Positions 53,193 through 60,976 of a stretch of DNA of 64,000 bases are shown here, in pieces. The position numbers and the translations under genes were made by a program. Origin of the DNA: Clostridia bacterium (GTDB taxonomy: Bacteria > Bacillota > Clostridia > Christensenellales > Borkfalkiaceae); assembly GCA_017626305.1 (NCBI GenBank), contig JAGAIW010000116.1:49028-113027 (forward strand), given 5' to 3'. Below the pieces are notes generated by a model that saw nothing but the letters and a program-made list of their open reading frames with translations, was not told where the DNA came from and did no database searches. The first letter of the stretch is position 1. Each line of letters opens with the position of its first letter.

Positions 53193-53359
53193 CGGCTCGC
53201 CGTATAGACGGCGCATCTCGTCGTCACGCTTGCGTTTTTCCTTGCTCATTTACGCATAGTAAACTCCCGTCGGAAAATCCGCGCGTTCCTTGACCTGCTT
53301 GTCTCTTCGACGAGCGACAAGCGTTGCAAATATAACGGCTCGCCGTATAGACGGCGCAT
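53191..53359. repeat. Dispersed intergenic element, copy C, inside 26-bp direct repeats
   Basis: A perfect 26-bp direct repeat (53191-53216 and 53334-53359), each containing the palindrome CGCCGTATAGACGGCG, flanks the element. Inside is the shared core: GCTTGCGTTTTTCCTTG, then CATTTACGCATAGTAAACT, CCCGTCGG and CCGCGCGTTCCTTG, aligning with copies A and B. Confidence 0.7.
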
Positions 53360-53373
53360 TAAATTACAACGAT

Positions 53374-53399
53374 TAAGCCCTGCAAGCGCAGGGCTTTTT
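53374..53399 (+). terminator. Rho-independent terminator
   Basis: AAGCCCTGC-AAGC-GCAGGGCTT stem followed by TTT, after copy C of the repeat. Confidence 0.85.
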
Positions 53400-53421
53400 C
53401 CATAAAAATCAACGCAAACTC

Positions 53422-53451
53422 TTGACAGGGTTACGCTTTAAGTGGTATACT
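53422..53451 (+). promoter_or_regulatory. Sigma-A promoter of the GDPD gene
   Basis: TTGACA (53422-53427), 18-bp spacer, TATACT (53446-53451). Confidence 0.8.
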
Positions 53452-53481
53452 TAAACCATTCCAAATAAGGAGAAAAAAGAT

Positions 53482-54204
53482 ATGAATACCATTAAAGTAG
53501 AAGATAAGGGAAATATCCGTATGATTGCGCACCGCGGCGTTTCCGGGTTAGAGCTGGAAAACACCTGCCCTGCTTTTGTAGCGGCGGGGGTGAAAAGCTA
53601 TTACGGGATTGAAACGGACGTACACGTAACCGTTGACGGGAAAATTATCGTTTTCCACGACGATAACTTAAAGCGCTTGACGGGGATTGATAAAGTAGTG
53701 GAAGAATGTACGTTTGACGAGCTGCGTGCAATTCGCATGACGGATAAAGACGGCGTAACCAAGAGAAACGACTTGTTTTTACCTACGCTGGAAGAATATA
53801 TTTCCATTTGCCGTAAATACGAAAAGGAAGCCGTGTTAGAACTGAAAAATCCCATGGCGGAAGAAAAGGTTTGGGAAATTGCGGCGACGATTGAAAGTAT
53901 GGGCTGGCTGGAACGCACCACGTTTATTTCGTTTGCTGGGGAAAACCTTGTGAACCTTCGCAAAAAATATCCCAAGGCAACCGCGCAGTTTTTAACCTGT
54001 AAGGTGGACGAAGAAGAATTCCGCTTTATGGTGGACAATAAGCTTGACGCCGACCTTTGCGGAACGTGCGTCACCAAAGAACTGGTGGATAAATTGCACG
54101 CGGCGGGCATTGTCGTCAACTGTTGGACGTTAGACACGTTAGAGCACGCGCAGCTTGCCAAAGCGTACGGCGTAGACTTTATCACAAGCAACATTTTAGA
54201 ATAA
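53482..54204 (+). CDS. Glycerophosphodiester phosphodiesterase
   Basis: 240 residues, cytoplasmic. GDPD TIM barrel: the catalytic histidine and arginine in MIAHRGVSG, metal ligands ENTCPAF and IETDVHVTVDG, the second His in VFHDDNL, and the late VNCWTLD strand. Hydrolyses glycerophosphodiesters to glycerol-3-phosphate and an alcohol. AAGGAG ribosome-binding site; monocistronic with its own promoter and terminator. Confidence 0.95.
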   Translation: MNTIKVEDKGNIRMIAHRGVSGLELENTCPAFVAAGVKSYYGIETDVHVTVDGKIIVFHDDNLKRLTGIDKVVEECTFDELRAIRMTDKDGVTKRNDLFLPTLEEYISICRKYEKEAVLELKNPMAEEKVWEIAATIESMGWLERTTFISFAGENLVNLRKKYPKATAQFLTCKVDEEEFRFMVDNKLDADLCGTCVTKELVDKLHAAGIVVNCWTLDTLEHAQLAKAYGVDFITSNILE

Positions 54205-54209
54205 AAAGT

Positions 54210-54234
54210 AAAACTCCCGAAACGGGAGTTTTTA
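54210..54234. terminator. Bidirectional terminator
   Basis: AAAACTCCCG-AAA-CGGGAGTTTT between the convergent GDPD and lipoprotein genes. Confidence 0.88.
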
Positions 54235-54639
54235 ACTTTGTATCAGCGTTTTAAACGGTTCGTATAAGTACGCTTGGTCGTACTCGATTTCTATTTGATT
54301 GTATACCTTCGTCGTTAGCCAAGACGGATCGCCGTAAATGGCGCTAAACAGCCAAATCAACACGTTGTATTCTCGTGTTTTTGCGTATGCGTTTGCCTGC
54401 TCGTGTGTGTCGAAAAAATAGAAAAATATGTATTCCTGTGTGTCGGGGTCGGTGGCTTTTACGTAGCATACGCCGTTTTCCACGTTCGCCTTTTCGCTAT
54501 GGAATACGGTAAACCCTGCGGCTTGATATACCGCCGTTACGTCGTCGCAGGTGATAGCCTTGTTCGTTTGCTCGCTGCGATTGCAGCTACAAAACAAACA
54601 ACATATGGCGATAAGAAAAAGACAAATCAAACGTTTCAT
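54232..54639 (-). CDS. Small putative lipoprotein
   Basis: 135 residues. Lipoprotein signal (MKRLICLFLIAICCLFCSC) with several cysteines at the lipobox, then a small alpha/beta domain (VYQAAGFTVFHSEKAN, YIFFYFFDTHEQANAYAKT). Its ATG overlaps the ASCH-protein stop by four bases (ATGA). Function unknown. Confidence 0.82.
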   Translation of the reverse strand: MKRLICLFLIAICCLFCSCNRSEQTNKAITCDDVTAVYQAAGFTVFHSEKANVENGVCYVKATDPDTQEYIFFYFFDTHEQANAYAKTREYNVLIWLFSAIYGDPSWLTTKVYNQIEIEYDQAYLYEPFKTLIQS

Positions 54640-54974
54640 GATAGTACCTTTATCTCTATTGCCGCTACGCCGTACGCATCAATTTGCGCTTGCGTATAAT
54701 AAGCAAGCATGTCTTTGGGGTTGGCTTGCTCGTTTTTGTCGTAGCCGATTGCCGTTTTATCATAATGAAGATACAGCTTATCAAAAGTGGCAAACGTGCG
54801 CATATTGACCACTTTGCAAGCAACCGTTTGCCCTGTATCCACGTCAGTAAATATAATGGTGTCGCCCGCGTGGATTTTTTGCCGTTTTTCGTCGTATAAA
54901 CGCATTTCCACGGACTTTTGCCCCGAAACGATTTTTTCAAATGGGTCGTGCCATAAATTCATGGTATGGGTCAT
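54636..54974 (-). CDS. ASCH domain protein
   Basis: 112 residues. ASCH/PUA-like beta barrel: WHDPFEKIVSGQKSVEMRLYD (K-x-E-x-R signature), GDTIIFTD, ACKVVNMRTF. ASCH proteins bind RNA or modified nucleosides; E. coli YqfB of this fold is an amidohydrolase on acetylcytidine. GGAG upstream. Translationally coupled to the lipoprotein gene. Confidence 0.88.
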   Translation of the reverse strand: MTHTMNLWHDPFEKIVSGQKSVEMRLYDEKRQKIHAGDTIIFTDVDTGQTVACKVVNMRTFATFDKLYLHYDKTAIGYDKNEQANPKDMLAYYTQAQIDAYGVAAIEIKVLS

Positions 54975-55054
54975 AGTGTTCTCCTTTACGGATATTATAA
55001 CACACGCAAATCAGAAAAGCAAGAAAAACGATACCATTCCTTACGCACATAGGC

Positions 55055-55083
55055 TTGACAAGTCAATCTAAAAGGCGTATAAT
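55055..55083 (+). promoter_or_regulatory. Consensus sigma-A promoter
   Basis: TTGACA (55055-55060), 17-bp spacer, TATAAT (55078-55083), upstream of the SGNH hydrolase operon. Confidence 0.88.
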
Positions 55084-55116
55084 GATAACTGTTTAAATAA
55101 AAAAGGAAGTACTTAT

Positions 55117-55761
55117 ATGAAAAATATTGTCATTTTAGGGGATAGCTACTCAACCTATGAAGGATACATACCCCAAGATTACCACTTTTATTATTGTGAG
55201 CAGGGTCGTGAAGTCGGTCCGCCCGTCACCAAAATGGCGTTAAAGGACACGTGGTGGAAACGTTTGCTGGACGATGCGGGGGATAATTTGCTGCAAAATA
55301 ATAGTTGGAGCGGTTCTACCATAGGGTATACGGGCTATGACGGGGAAGATTGCTCGGCGTCGAGCTCGTTTATTTATCGATTTAGACGATTAAAGGAAGA
55401 CGGATTTTTTGATAAAAACCGTATAGACACCATTTATATTTTTGGCGGAACGAACGATAGTTGGAGCAACGCGCCCCTTGGCAGCATGCAATTTGAAGAC
55501 TGGCAGGAAAAGGATTTATATAGCGTTCTCCCTGCGATTTGTTATCTTATCCACGAAGTAAAAGCCGCCGCGAAGAATACGGAAATCGTCGTTGTCATCA
55601 ATACGGATATCAAGGAAGAAATCCAAGACGGCTTGCAGGCGGCGGCGAACCGTTACGGCGTGAAATATATCCGTTTGCAAAATATAGAAAAGGAAAACGG
55701 TCACCCCAACGCAAACGGAATGTCGCAAATTTATCAGCAGGTAAAAGGTATACGGAAATGA
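55117..55761 (+). CDS. SGNH/GDSL-family hydrolase
   Basis: 214 residues, no signal peptide. Block I GDSYSTYEG with the nucleophile serine, block III GGTNDSW and block V HPNANGMSQI with the catalytic His. Acts as an esterase or lipase; coupling (ATGA overlap) to the ManA-ROK gene hints at deacetylation of sugars (inference). Confidence 0.9.
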   Translation: MKNIVILGDSYSTYEGYIPQDYHFYYCEQGREVGPPVTKMALKDTWWKRLLDDAGDNLLQNNSWSGSTIGYTGYDGEDCSASSSFIYRFRRLKEDGFFDKNRIDTIYIFGGTNDSWSNAPLGSMQFEDWQEKDLYSVLPAICYLIHEVKAAAKNTEIVVVINTDIKEEIQDGLQAAANRYGVKYIRLQNIEKENGHPNANGMSQIYQQVKGIRK

Positions 55762-57572
55762 AAATAGAAAAATTATATCCCGTTTGTAAAGATTATATTT
55801 GGGGCGGAACGCGCTTAAAAGACGAATACGGCAAGAAAACGGACAAAACGCCCTGCGCGGAAAGCTGGGAGCTTTCCTTCCATAAAGACGGGTTAACCTG
55901 TCTTGAAAACGGCGAAACGCTTGCAAAAGCCGTAACCCAAGCGGAGCTTGGTACAAACGTGCAAGATTTTCCGTTTTTTCCCGTGCTCATCAAGCTGATC
56001 GACGCCAAACAAAACCTGTCCGTGCAGGTGCACCCGTCCGATAACTACGCCTTGAAATACGAAAATTCCTTTGGGAAAACGGAAATGTGGTATATTGTCG
56101 AGGCGGACGAAGACGCAGGGATTTACCTTGGCTTTAACCGTGACGTTACCAAAGAAGAATACCAAACCGCCATAGAAGAAAACCGTTTGACGGAGCTGCT
56201 AAACTTCTATAAGGTCAAGGCAGGGGATTGCTATTTTATCCCGTCAGGCACAATCCACGCTATCGCTAAGGGCTGCTTAATTTGTGAAATTCAGCAAAAC
56301 AGCAATCTAACTTACCGCGTATTCGATTACGGTCGGGGTAGGGAATTGCACGTGGAAAAAGCGTTGGCGGTTACGACGCTTAAAAAGCATGAAAATATTG
56401 CGTTGCAGGGAGATTTGCTTGCCGTAAATAAATACTTCACCGTACGAAAAATGCATGTACGTGACGAAGTTTTTACGGCTGATACTAAAACTTTTCAATG
56501 CATAACCTGCGTAAACGGTCAAGGGGAAATCGACGGGAAAACGGTGCAAAAGGGCGACAGCTTTTTCGTGCCTGCCGCGTACGGGAAGTATACGCTGAAA
56601 GGAGATATGGAAATCGTCATGACGGAAATTCGTAAATATTATATCGGTATCGATTTGGGCGGTACGTTTATCAAAGGCGGTATCGTAGACGATACGGGTC
56701 GCATTATCTTGCAGGATAAAGTCCCTACCGAAAGCCAAAAAGGCTCTGCCGCCGTAGCGGCAAATATCGCAACGCTTTGCAAAGCTTTGCTTAAAAAAGT
56801 GAATATGACAAACGACGATATCGTCGGTATCGGCATGGGCGTACCCGGTATGATTGACAGTCAAAAGGGCGAAGTCGTCTATTCCAACAACCTTGCTTGG
56901 GAGCATTTTTATATCGGTGAAGAAGTGGAAAAATTGACGGGTTTACCCGTCAAAATCGCCAACGACGCCAACGTTGCCGCGCTTGGGGAAACCAAATTCG
57001 GTTGCGGCAAAGACTATAATAACACCGTGCTCATTACGCTGGGTACGGGCGTGGGCGGCGGCGTGATTATCGACGGAAAGCTGTTTGAAGGCAACCGCTC
57101 GGCTGGTGCAGAGCTTGGTCATAGCGTTATCGTAGCAGGCGGAGAACAATGCACCTGCGGCAGAAAGGGCTGCTTAGAAGCCTACGCGTCGGCGACTGCG
57201 CTCATTCGCGATACCAAACGCGCTATGGAAAAGGATAAAAACAGTAAAATGTGGGCGGTCGGGTCGCTGGATAAAGTAACGGGAAAAACGGCGTTTGATT
57301 ATCAAGATAGCGACGCTGCGGCAAAAGCGGTGGTGGATAATTATATTGAAAAGCTTGGCGTCGGGCTTACGAATATTGCCAACGTATTCCGTCCCGAAGC
57401 GATTATGCTCGGCGGCGGCGTTTGCGCGCAAGGGGATACGCTGATCCAACCGCTTAGGGCGTTTTTAGAAAAGGAAATTTTTGCAGGGGATAAAGGCCCG
57501 AAGGTACAGCTTTTAATTGCTACGCTTGGAAATAGCGCGGGACTTTTAGGTGCGGCGGCGCTTTGGTTGTAA
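55758..57572 (+). CDS. Fused type I phosphomannose isomerase - ROK family sugar kinase
   Basis: 604 residues. The ATG at 55758 overlaps the upstream stop as ATGA and gives the normal ManA N-terminus (KLYPVCKDYIWGGTRLKDEY). Residues 1-290 are type I mannose-6-phosphate isomerase with metal ligands in VQVHPSDNY, GKTEMWY and SGTIHAI. From about 293 a ROK kinase begins (YYIGIDLGGTFIKGGI) with GMGVPGMID, the catalytic Asp in IANDANVAALGE, and the zinc motif CTCGRKGCLEAYAS. Each half looks complete, so one chain could phosphorylate and isomerise hexoses. Internal ATGs at 56607 and 56619 lie just after AAAGGAG, so a separate kinase could also be made. Confidence 0.9.
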   Translation: MKIEKLYPVCKDYIWGGTRLKDEYGKKTDKTPCAESWELSFHKDGLTCLENGETLAKAVTQAELGTNVQDFPFFPVLIKLIDAKQNLSVQVHPSDNYALKYENSFGKTEMWYIVEADEDAGIYLGFNRDVTKEEYQTAIEENRLTELLNFYKVKAGDCYFIPSGTIHAIAKGCLICEIQQNSNLTYRVFDYGRGRELHVEKALAVTTLKKHENIALQGDLLAVNKYFTVRKMHVRDEVFTADTKTFQCITCVNGQGEIDGKTVQKGDSFFVPAAYGKYTLKGDMEIVMTEIRKYYIGIDLGGTFIKGGIVDDTGRIILQDKVPTESQKGSAAVAANIATLCKALLKKVNMTNDDIVGIGMGVPGMIDSQKGEVVYSNNLAWEHFYIGEEVEKLTGLPVKIANDANVAALGETKFGCGKDYNNTVLITLGTGVGGGVIIDGKLFEGNRSAGAELGHSVIVAGGEQCTCGRKGCLEAYASATALIRDTKRAMEKDKNSKMWAVGSLDKVTGKTAFDYQDSDAAAKAVVDNYIEKLGVGLTNIANVFRPEAIMLGGGVCAQGDTLIQPLRAFLEKEIFAGDKGPKVQLLIATLGNSAGLLGAAALWL

Positions 57573-57578
57573 AGGCGT

Positions 57579-58172
57579 ATGTATAGCTTACTTTTTATTA
57601 ACGAGCTCTCGAAAAATATCGTCGACGGCTTAGACGGAGCGCTAGGGATAGGGTATCCCATATTGTTTAACGCTATCGGTATTCTTTCTATCTTTTTGCA
57701 GTTTATGATTTTTCAAATGCAGGATAGAAAGAAAATCATAATCGTCAGCATTTTTAGCAATATCGGTTGGCTTTCATACTTTGCCTTACAGGGCGATTTG
57801 ATTAGCGGTACGGCGAATATTATCGGTATTATGAGTAATATTATTTTTCTACTGCGTGGAAAATACCGCTGGGCGGACAGTAAATGGTGGCTTGTGTTCT
57901 TCTTGGCGGTAGCAGGCGGGTTCTCGCTGTTTACCTTCAAGGTCTGGAACGACGTTTTCGCCTTTATGGCAAGCCTGTCCACCACCGTAGCGTTCTTTAT
58001 GTTGAAAGAAAATAATATCCGCAAAATTTCGCTGTTTAGCTATTGTATGTTTGTATGTAACAGCATTTCCAAATTATATCTCGTTGCATTGATTGCCGAT
58101 ATCACCGCAATCATTTCGGTGGTTACGTCATTGATACGGTATAGCCAAAAGGAAAAAGAGAAAGGGGAATAA
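57579..58172 (+). CDS. YgjV-like membrane protein
   Basis: 197 residues with six or seven hydrophobic segments (for example LFNAIGILSIFLQFMIFQ and WWLVFFLAVAGGFSLFTF). The order of segments, with small loops containing RGKYRW and FMLKENN, matches the bacterial YgjV-type inner membrane family, of unknown function. AAAGG upstream; six bases after the ManA-ROK stop, so it is the last gene of that operon. Confidence 0.82.
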   Translation: MYSLLFINELSKNIVDGLDGALGIGYPILFNAIGILSIFLQFMIFQMQDRKKIIIVSIFSNIGWLSYFALQGDLISGTANIIGIMSNIIFLLRGKYRWADSKWWLVFFLAVAGGFSLFTFKVWNDVFAFMASLSTTVAFFMLKENNIRKISLFSYCMFVCNSISKLYLVALIADITAIISVVTSLIRYSQKEKEKGE

Positions 58173-58175
58173 TGT

Positions 58176-58210
58176 AAAAATCGCACGGATTGCTTTCCGT
58201 GCGATTTTTT
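58176..58210 (+). terminator. Rho-independent terminator
   Basis: AAATCGCACGGA / TCCGTGCGATTT stem followed by TTTT. Confidence 0.9.
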
Positions 58211-58229
58211 TAATAGCATTGAATAAAAA

Positions 58230-58742
58230 TTAGTCGATTATCGTTATGATATAAAATTTTTCCATGCTGCTATCGTAAAGCCCAACGACTCGCTTGTTAT
58301 TAAAATCCGCAGGGGAGAATTTAGCGAAAATAGAACTGGAAAAATAAGGATTTGTATCTACTTGTTTTACATGCTCTCCATCAGTAATTTGGACGGTATA
58401 ATAAATAGAACGTCTATAAGCATAGGAAGTGGATACGCTATCTAAGGTAACTTCAAAGCATTGAAAATTCTTGTAATTTTTTATAAAGTATTTGTTTTTG
58501 AAGAGATGAAACAGTATAAATCCCAAGAAGAGTAATCCGTAAAGACACATTGCGATAAACCAAATGAAAAAGCCCAAGCCTAATAATTCCCAGTCGTTCT
58601 TGTTGGGGACGAGAGCGAACGGCAAAAACAAAGAAATTACGGCAATAAAAAGCCAAGCGGCTAAAAGCGTATGGATTTGATGCTTACGCCATTGATATTC
58701 CATGCTATTTTTTATTTCTTGTAAGCTAAAATTATTTTCCAT
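58230..58742 (-). CDS. Membrane protein with two TM segments
   Basis: 170 residues from the ATG ending at 58742; the frame continues to 58808 but that part contains the promoter. Two membrane helices (HTLLAAWLFIAVISLFLPFA and FFIWFIAMCLYGLLFLGFIL) precede a soluble C-terminal domain of about 75 residues rich in Tyr and Phe (CFEVTLDSVSTSYAYRRSIY). No known family. First of several AT-rich minus-strand accessory genes. Confidence 0.75.
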   Translation of the reverse strand: MENNFSLQEIKNSMEYQWRKHQIHTLLAAWLFIAVISLFLPFALVPNKNDWELLGLGFFIWFIAMCLYGLLFLGFILFHLFKNKYFIKNYKNFQCFEVTLDSVSTSYAYRRSIYYTVQITDGEHVKQVDTNPYFSSSIFAKFSPADFNNKRVVGLYDSSMEKFYIITIID

Positions 58743-58779
58743 TCTTGAATATATCCAAGCCCCTGTGGTTTTATTTTTT

Positions 58780-58808
58780 ATTATATCATAACGGTAAAGA
58801 AAACGCAA
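58780..58808 (-). promoter_or_regulatory. Promoter of the two-TM membrane protein
   Basis: Minus-strand TTGCGT (58808-58803), 17-bp spacer, TATAAT (58785-58780). Confidence 0.7.
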
Positions 58809-58854
58809 GCGTTTTTCGTAAGGGACGCCACCGTAGCGGGCGAAGATTATATTA

Positions 58855-58920
58855 ATTAGAGCGTTTTTTAATTAACGAGTCAAAGCTTTATTTATGCGAC
58901 AAAAATTGAAGAAAAAAAGG
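58855..58920 (-). repeat. Promoter-associated repeat, copy X
   Basis: Minus-strand TTGACT (58883-58878), 17 bp, TCTAAT (58860-58855), preceded by TTCAATTTTTGT. The segment 58865-58920 aligns with 63699-63758, which holds the promoter of the zinc-ribbon gene. The rest of the 376-base gap to 59118 holds nothing I recognise. Confidence 0.5.
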
Positions 58921-59118
58921 GGAATGTAGCGGAAGGTGAAATGGGGGCTTGCGCTTAAATTCTTGTTGGCGTCAGATTCAAAAAGCAATCATTCTCTATA
59001 TGTATCATTGACTATTATATGAAAGAATGGAAAAAGGTTGCACCATCAACAACCTAAATTGAAACTTGTTGCTGTTTATTTTTCATAACAACGCGTTTAT
59101 TATCGTTTTATACAAATT

Positions 59119-59910
59119 TTATATTGATAGATAGAACTTGTACATAAATTCTTCATGCAAAGTATTCCATTGCTCCTTGAAATCATTTGGTTGTTTCTCT
59201 AATAGTTGCAATGCGCGTAGACGATAGTCGTATTTTTCATCTTCTTTTTCGCGCATAAATTCAGTATCATCTTGACCGCAAAACATATAATATGGTGCAA
59301 CTAAGTCAAAGCTTGATATAATGTCGATAGATAAACCAAAAAATGCCATGTTATCCAAGAATATCTCTTTGTCGGTTCGTTTGTATGATTCGTAAATTTG
59401 TAAGACATATGCATATTCTTGCGAACTTAAATTTTCTTTTGCTTCTAATAAATTAACAAGACCAGCAACGATTTCATGAACAGTAAAACATTCTATTTTG
59501 CCAGGGTTATTTTTTATCCGCTGTACTTTCAATGGGGTTTGAAATGCGGATTCTAATTCATTTATAGAGTTTTTAATATCAATATTTTCTGTTGGTGAAG
59601 AAGATAAGTCTAGTAAAATATTATCGCTGTTTTTTTTGACATTATGTATTGTAAAACAAATGCCAATAATCCAAGTAAAAAGTAACACCACCCAGTATTG
59701 TCTAATAGATTCTATGGCAAAACAAAGAACAATCCAAGTAATCATAATGATTGAATGAATTATAATCCCTATTGCCATACTTGTCCTTTTGGTCGGGGTT
59801 ACGTTGTTATATTCTTCTTGAAAATTAAAAAGTATATAAAAAAAACTAAATACTTGTGTTCCCGATATCCCCAAAACAAGCAATGTAATCAAAATCCATA
59901 AAAACCACAT
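59119..59910 (-). CDS. Hypothetical membrane protein
   Basis: 263 residues from the ATG ending at 59910 (AAAGGAG upstream). An N-terminal TM helix (FLWILITLLVLGISGTQVF), then two more hydrophobic segments (about 45-65 and 70-90), then a soluble acidic region of about 170 residues with a helical pattern (IVAGLVNLLEAKENLSSQEY). No family recognised. AT-rich like its neighbours, which suggests acquired DNA. Confidence 0.78.
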   Translation of the reverse strand: MWFLWILITLLVLGISGTQVFSFFYILFNFQEEYNNVTPTKRTSMAIGIIIHSIIMITWIVLCFAIESIRQYWVVLLFTWIIGICFTIHNVKKNSDNILLDLSSSPTENIDIKNSINELESAFQTPLKVQRIKNNPGKIECFTVHEIVAGLVNLLEAKENLSSQEYAYVLQIYESYKRTDKEIFLDNMAFFGLSIDIISSFDLVAPYYMFCGQDDTEFMREKEDEKYDYRLRALQLLEKQPNDFKEQWNTLHEEFMYKFYLSI

Positions 59911-60027
59911 AAATGTTCTCCTTTGTAAAATGTTCAATATATATATATTCGACAAATTTTTTATAATTTTACTGCTTAATTTGAAATTATATTATTGTTT
60001 TTTTTGTAATTATTCCCTGTATTAAAT

Positions 60028-60327
60028 TTATTTTTTTAATATATATCCACAATAAGAACATTCTTTATCGTCTTTAGAAATTTTATGAAAGCAAGATGGA
60101 CATTCATCTTTCGACGGAGTATTAATGTCGATTTCTTTTGTGTTTTTTTCGTGATCTATTTTTTTTTGGGATTTTAGAGTTTTGCATATTTTTATCGCGA
60201 CTATACTAGAAAAAACTGCAATTAATGTTTTAAGCAACGGATTTAACATATAACCATTTCTTTCAATGCTTGTAAATAAAATTGCGGCAGGTAGTAAACA
60301 CCCTATCCAAATTAATACTTTTTTCAT
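60028..60327 (-). CDS. Small membrane protein with C-terminal zinc ribbon
   Basis: 99 residues. Two short membrane segments (VLIWIGCLLPAAILFTSI and LKTLIAVFSSIVAIKICK), a charged linker, then a zinc ribbon CPSCFHKISKDDKECSYC (CxxC-x10-CxxC). AAAGGAATG upstream. Follows the winged-helix gene by 11 bases, so the two are co-transcribed. Confidence 0.8.
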   Translation of the reverse strand: MKKVLIWIGCLLPAAILFTSIERNGYMLNPLLKTLIAVFSSIVAIKICKTLKSQKKIDHEKNTKEIDINTPSKDECPSCFHKISKDDKECSYCGYILKK

Positions 60328-60338
60328 TTTACATTCCT

Positions 60339-60584
60339 TTAATTAAAAAAATTATCTTTTTCTTTTAAGTAAAAATAACCGCCGTTTTTACCTTTCTTCC
60401 TAATAACAGGCAGACCGAAATCAATTAAGTATTGTATGTTTCGTCCTATCGTCCGCTTATTACAATTAATGCCCATTGAATTGAGTACGTTTGTCATTTG
60501 CATTACGGTAATAGGATTATCCCAAGACGAGCCTTTATAAAGCATTTGTAAAATGTATAGAATTAGTGTCTTTTTTGCTATCAT
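60339..60584 (-). CDS. Short winged-helix DNA-binding protein
   Basis: 81 residues consisting of one helix-turn-helix with wing, like the N-terminal domain of YafY/WYL-type regulators (TLILYILQMLYKGSSWDNPI, NCNKRTIGRNIQYLIDFGLP, then a KKGKNGGYFYL wing). No sensor domain follows. AAAGGAG upstream. Probably the regulator of the small operon it heads, which has a leader with a terminator in front. Confidence 0.82.
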   Translation of the reverse strand: MIAKKTLILYILQMLYKGSSWDNPITVMQMTNVLNSMGINCNKRTIGRNIQYLIDFGLPVIRKKGKNGGYFYLKEKDNFFN

Positions 60585-60662
60585 AAAAATCTCCTTTATA
60601 AATAGTATAACATATTAAAAACGACAAAACTTTACATTTGTCAAGTGTTTCAAAAAAATTAT

Positions 60663-60834
60663 AAAAAAAGTGCGCCCCATCAAGAGACGCACAAAAACGT
60701 ATCTCTCAATGTTGCTACACATCTACCCATATAAAGGGAGAGAGAATACATTTTTACAATAGTATTCCCCCTTATACGGGTAATATGAAGATGTGTAGCA
60801 TATTTAGAATAACACAAAAATATACATTTGTCAA
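60663..60834 (-). promoter_or_regulatory. Candidate attenuator leader (promoter, long hairpin, terminator)
   Basis: Minus-strand promoter TTGACA (60834-60829), 17 bp, TATTCT (60811-60806). The RNA starting near 60799 folds into a long stem: GCTACACATCT pairs with AGATGTGTAGC (60799-60789 with 60723-60713), with inner ACCC/GGGT and GAATAC/GTATTC helices. A 9-bp terminator GTGCGTCTC-TTGAT-GGGGCGCAC followed by seven T (60692-60663) comes next, then the winged-helix gene at 60584. AGAGATACG (about 60707-60699) can pair with CGTCTCT of the terminator, giving an alternative structure. Confidence 0.65.
60680..60751 (-). CDS. Possible 23-residue leader peptide in the attenuator
   Basis: The ORF begins with ATG at 60751 inside the long stem and stops with TGA in the terminator loop (60682-60680). 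AAGGGGGA is upstream but about 14 bases away, so initiation is uncertain. A ribosome on this ORF would disturb both the long stem and the terminator. Confidence 0.3.
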   Translation of the reverse strand: MYSLSLYMGRCVATLRDTFLCVS

Positions 60835-60874
60835 GTATCTTTGAATATTAAAAGCGTTTCCACGTGTGAATTGC

Positions 60875-60903
60875 TTGACTATAACAACGAAATGTATTAT
60901 ACT
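60875..60903 (+). promoter_or_regulatory. Sigma-A promoter of the permease gene
   Basis: TTGACT (60875-60880), 17-bp spacer, TATACT (60898-60903), 74 bases before the ATG at 60977. Confidence 0.82.
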
Positions 60904-60976
60904 TAAATAAATTCGAATTTAAAATCGTAGACGTGCTTTTTATTCGTTTTTCTAATTTTCAAATATGGAGTGGCAT

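Noticed and set aside
60663..60834. 6S RNA or SRP RNA identity for the hairpin transcript
   Set aside because: No SRP GGAA/GNAR signature and too short, with no 6S-type central bubble; the position before a gene fits a leader better.
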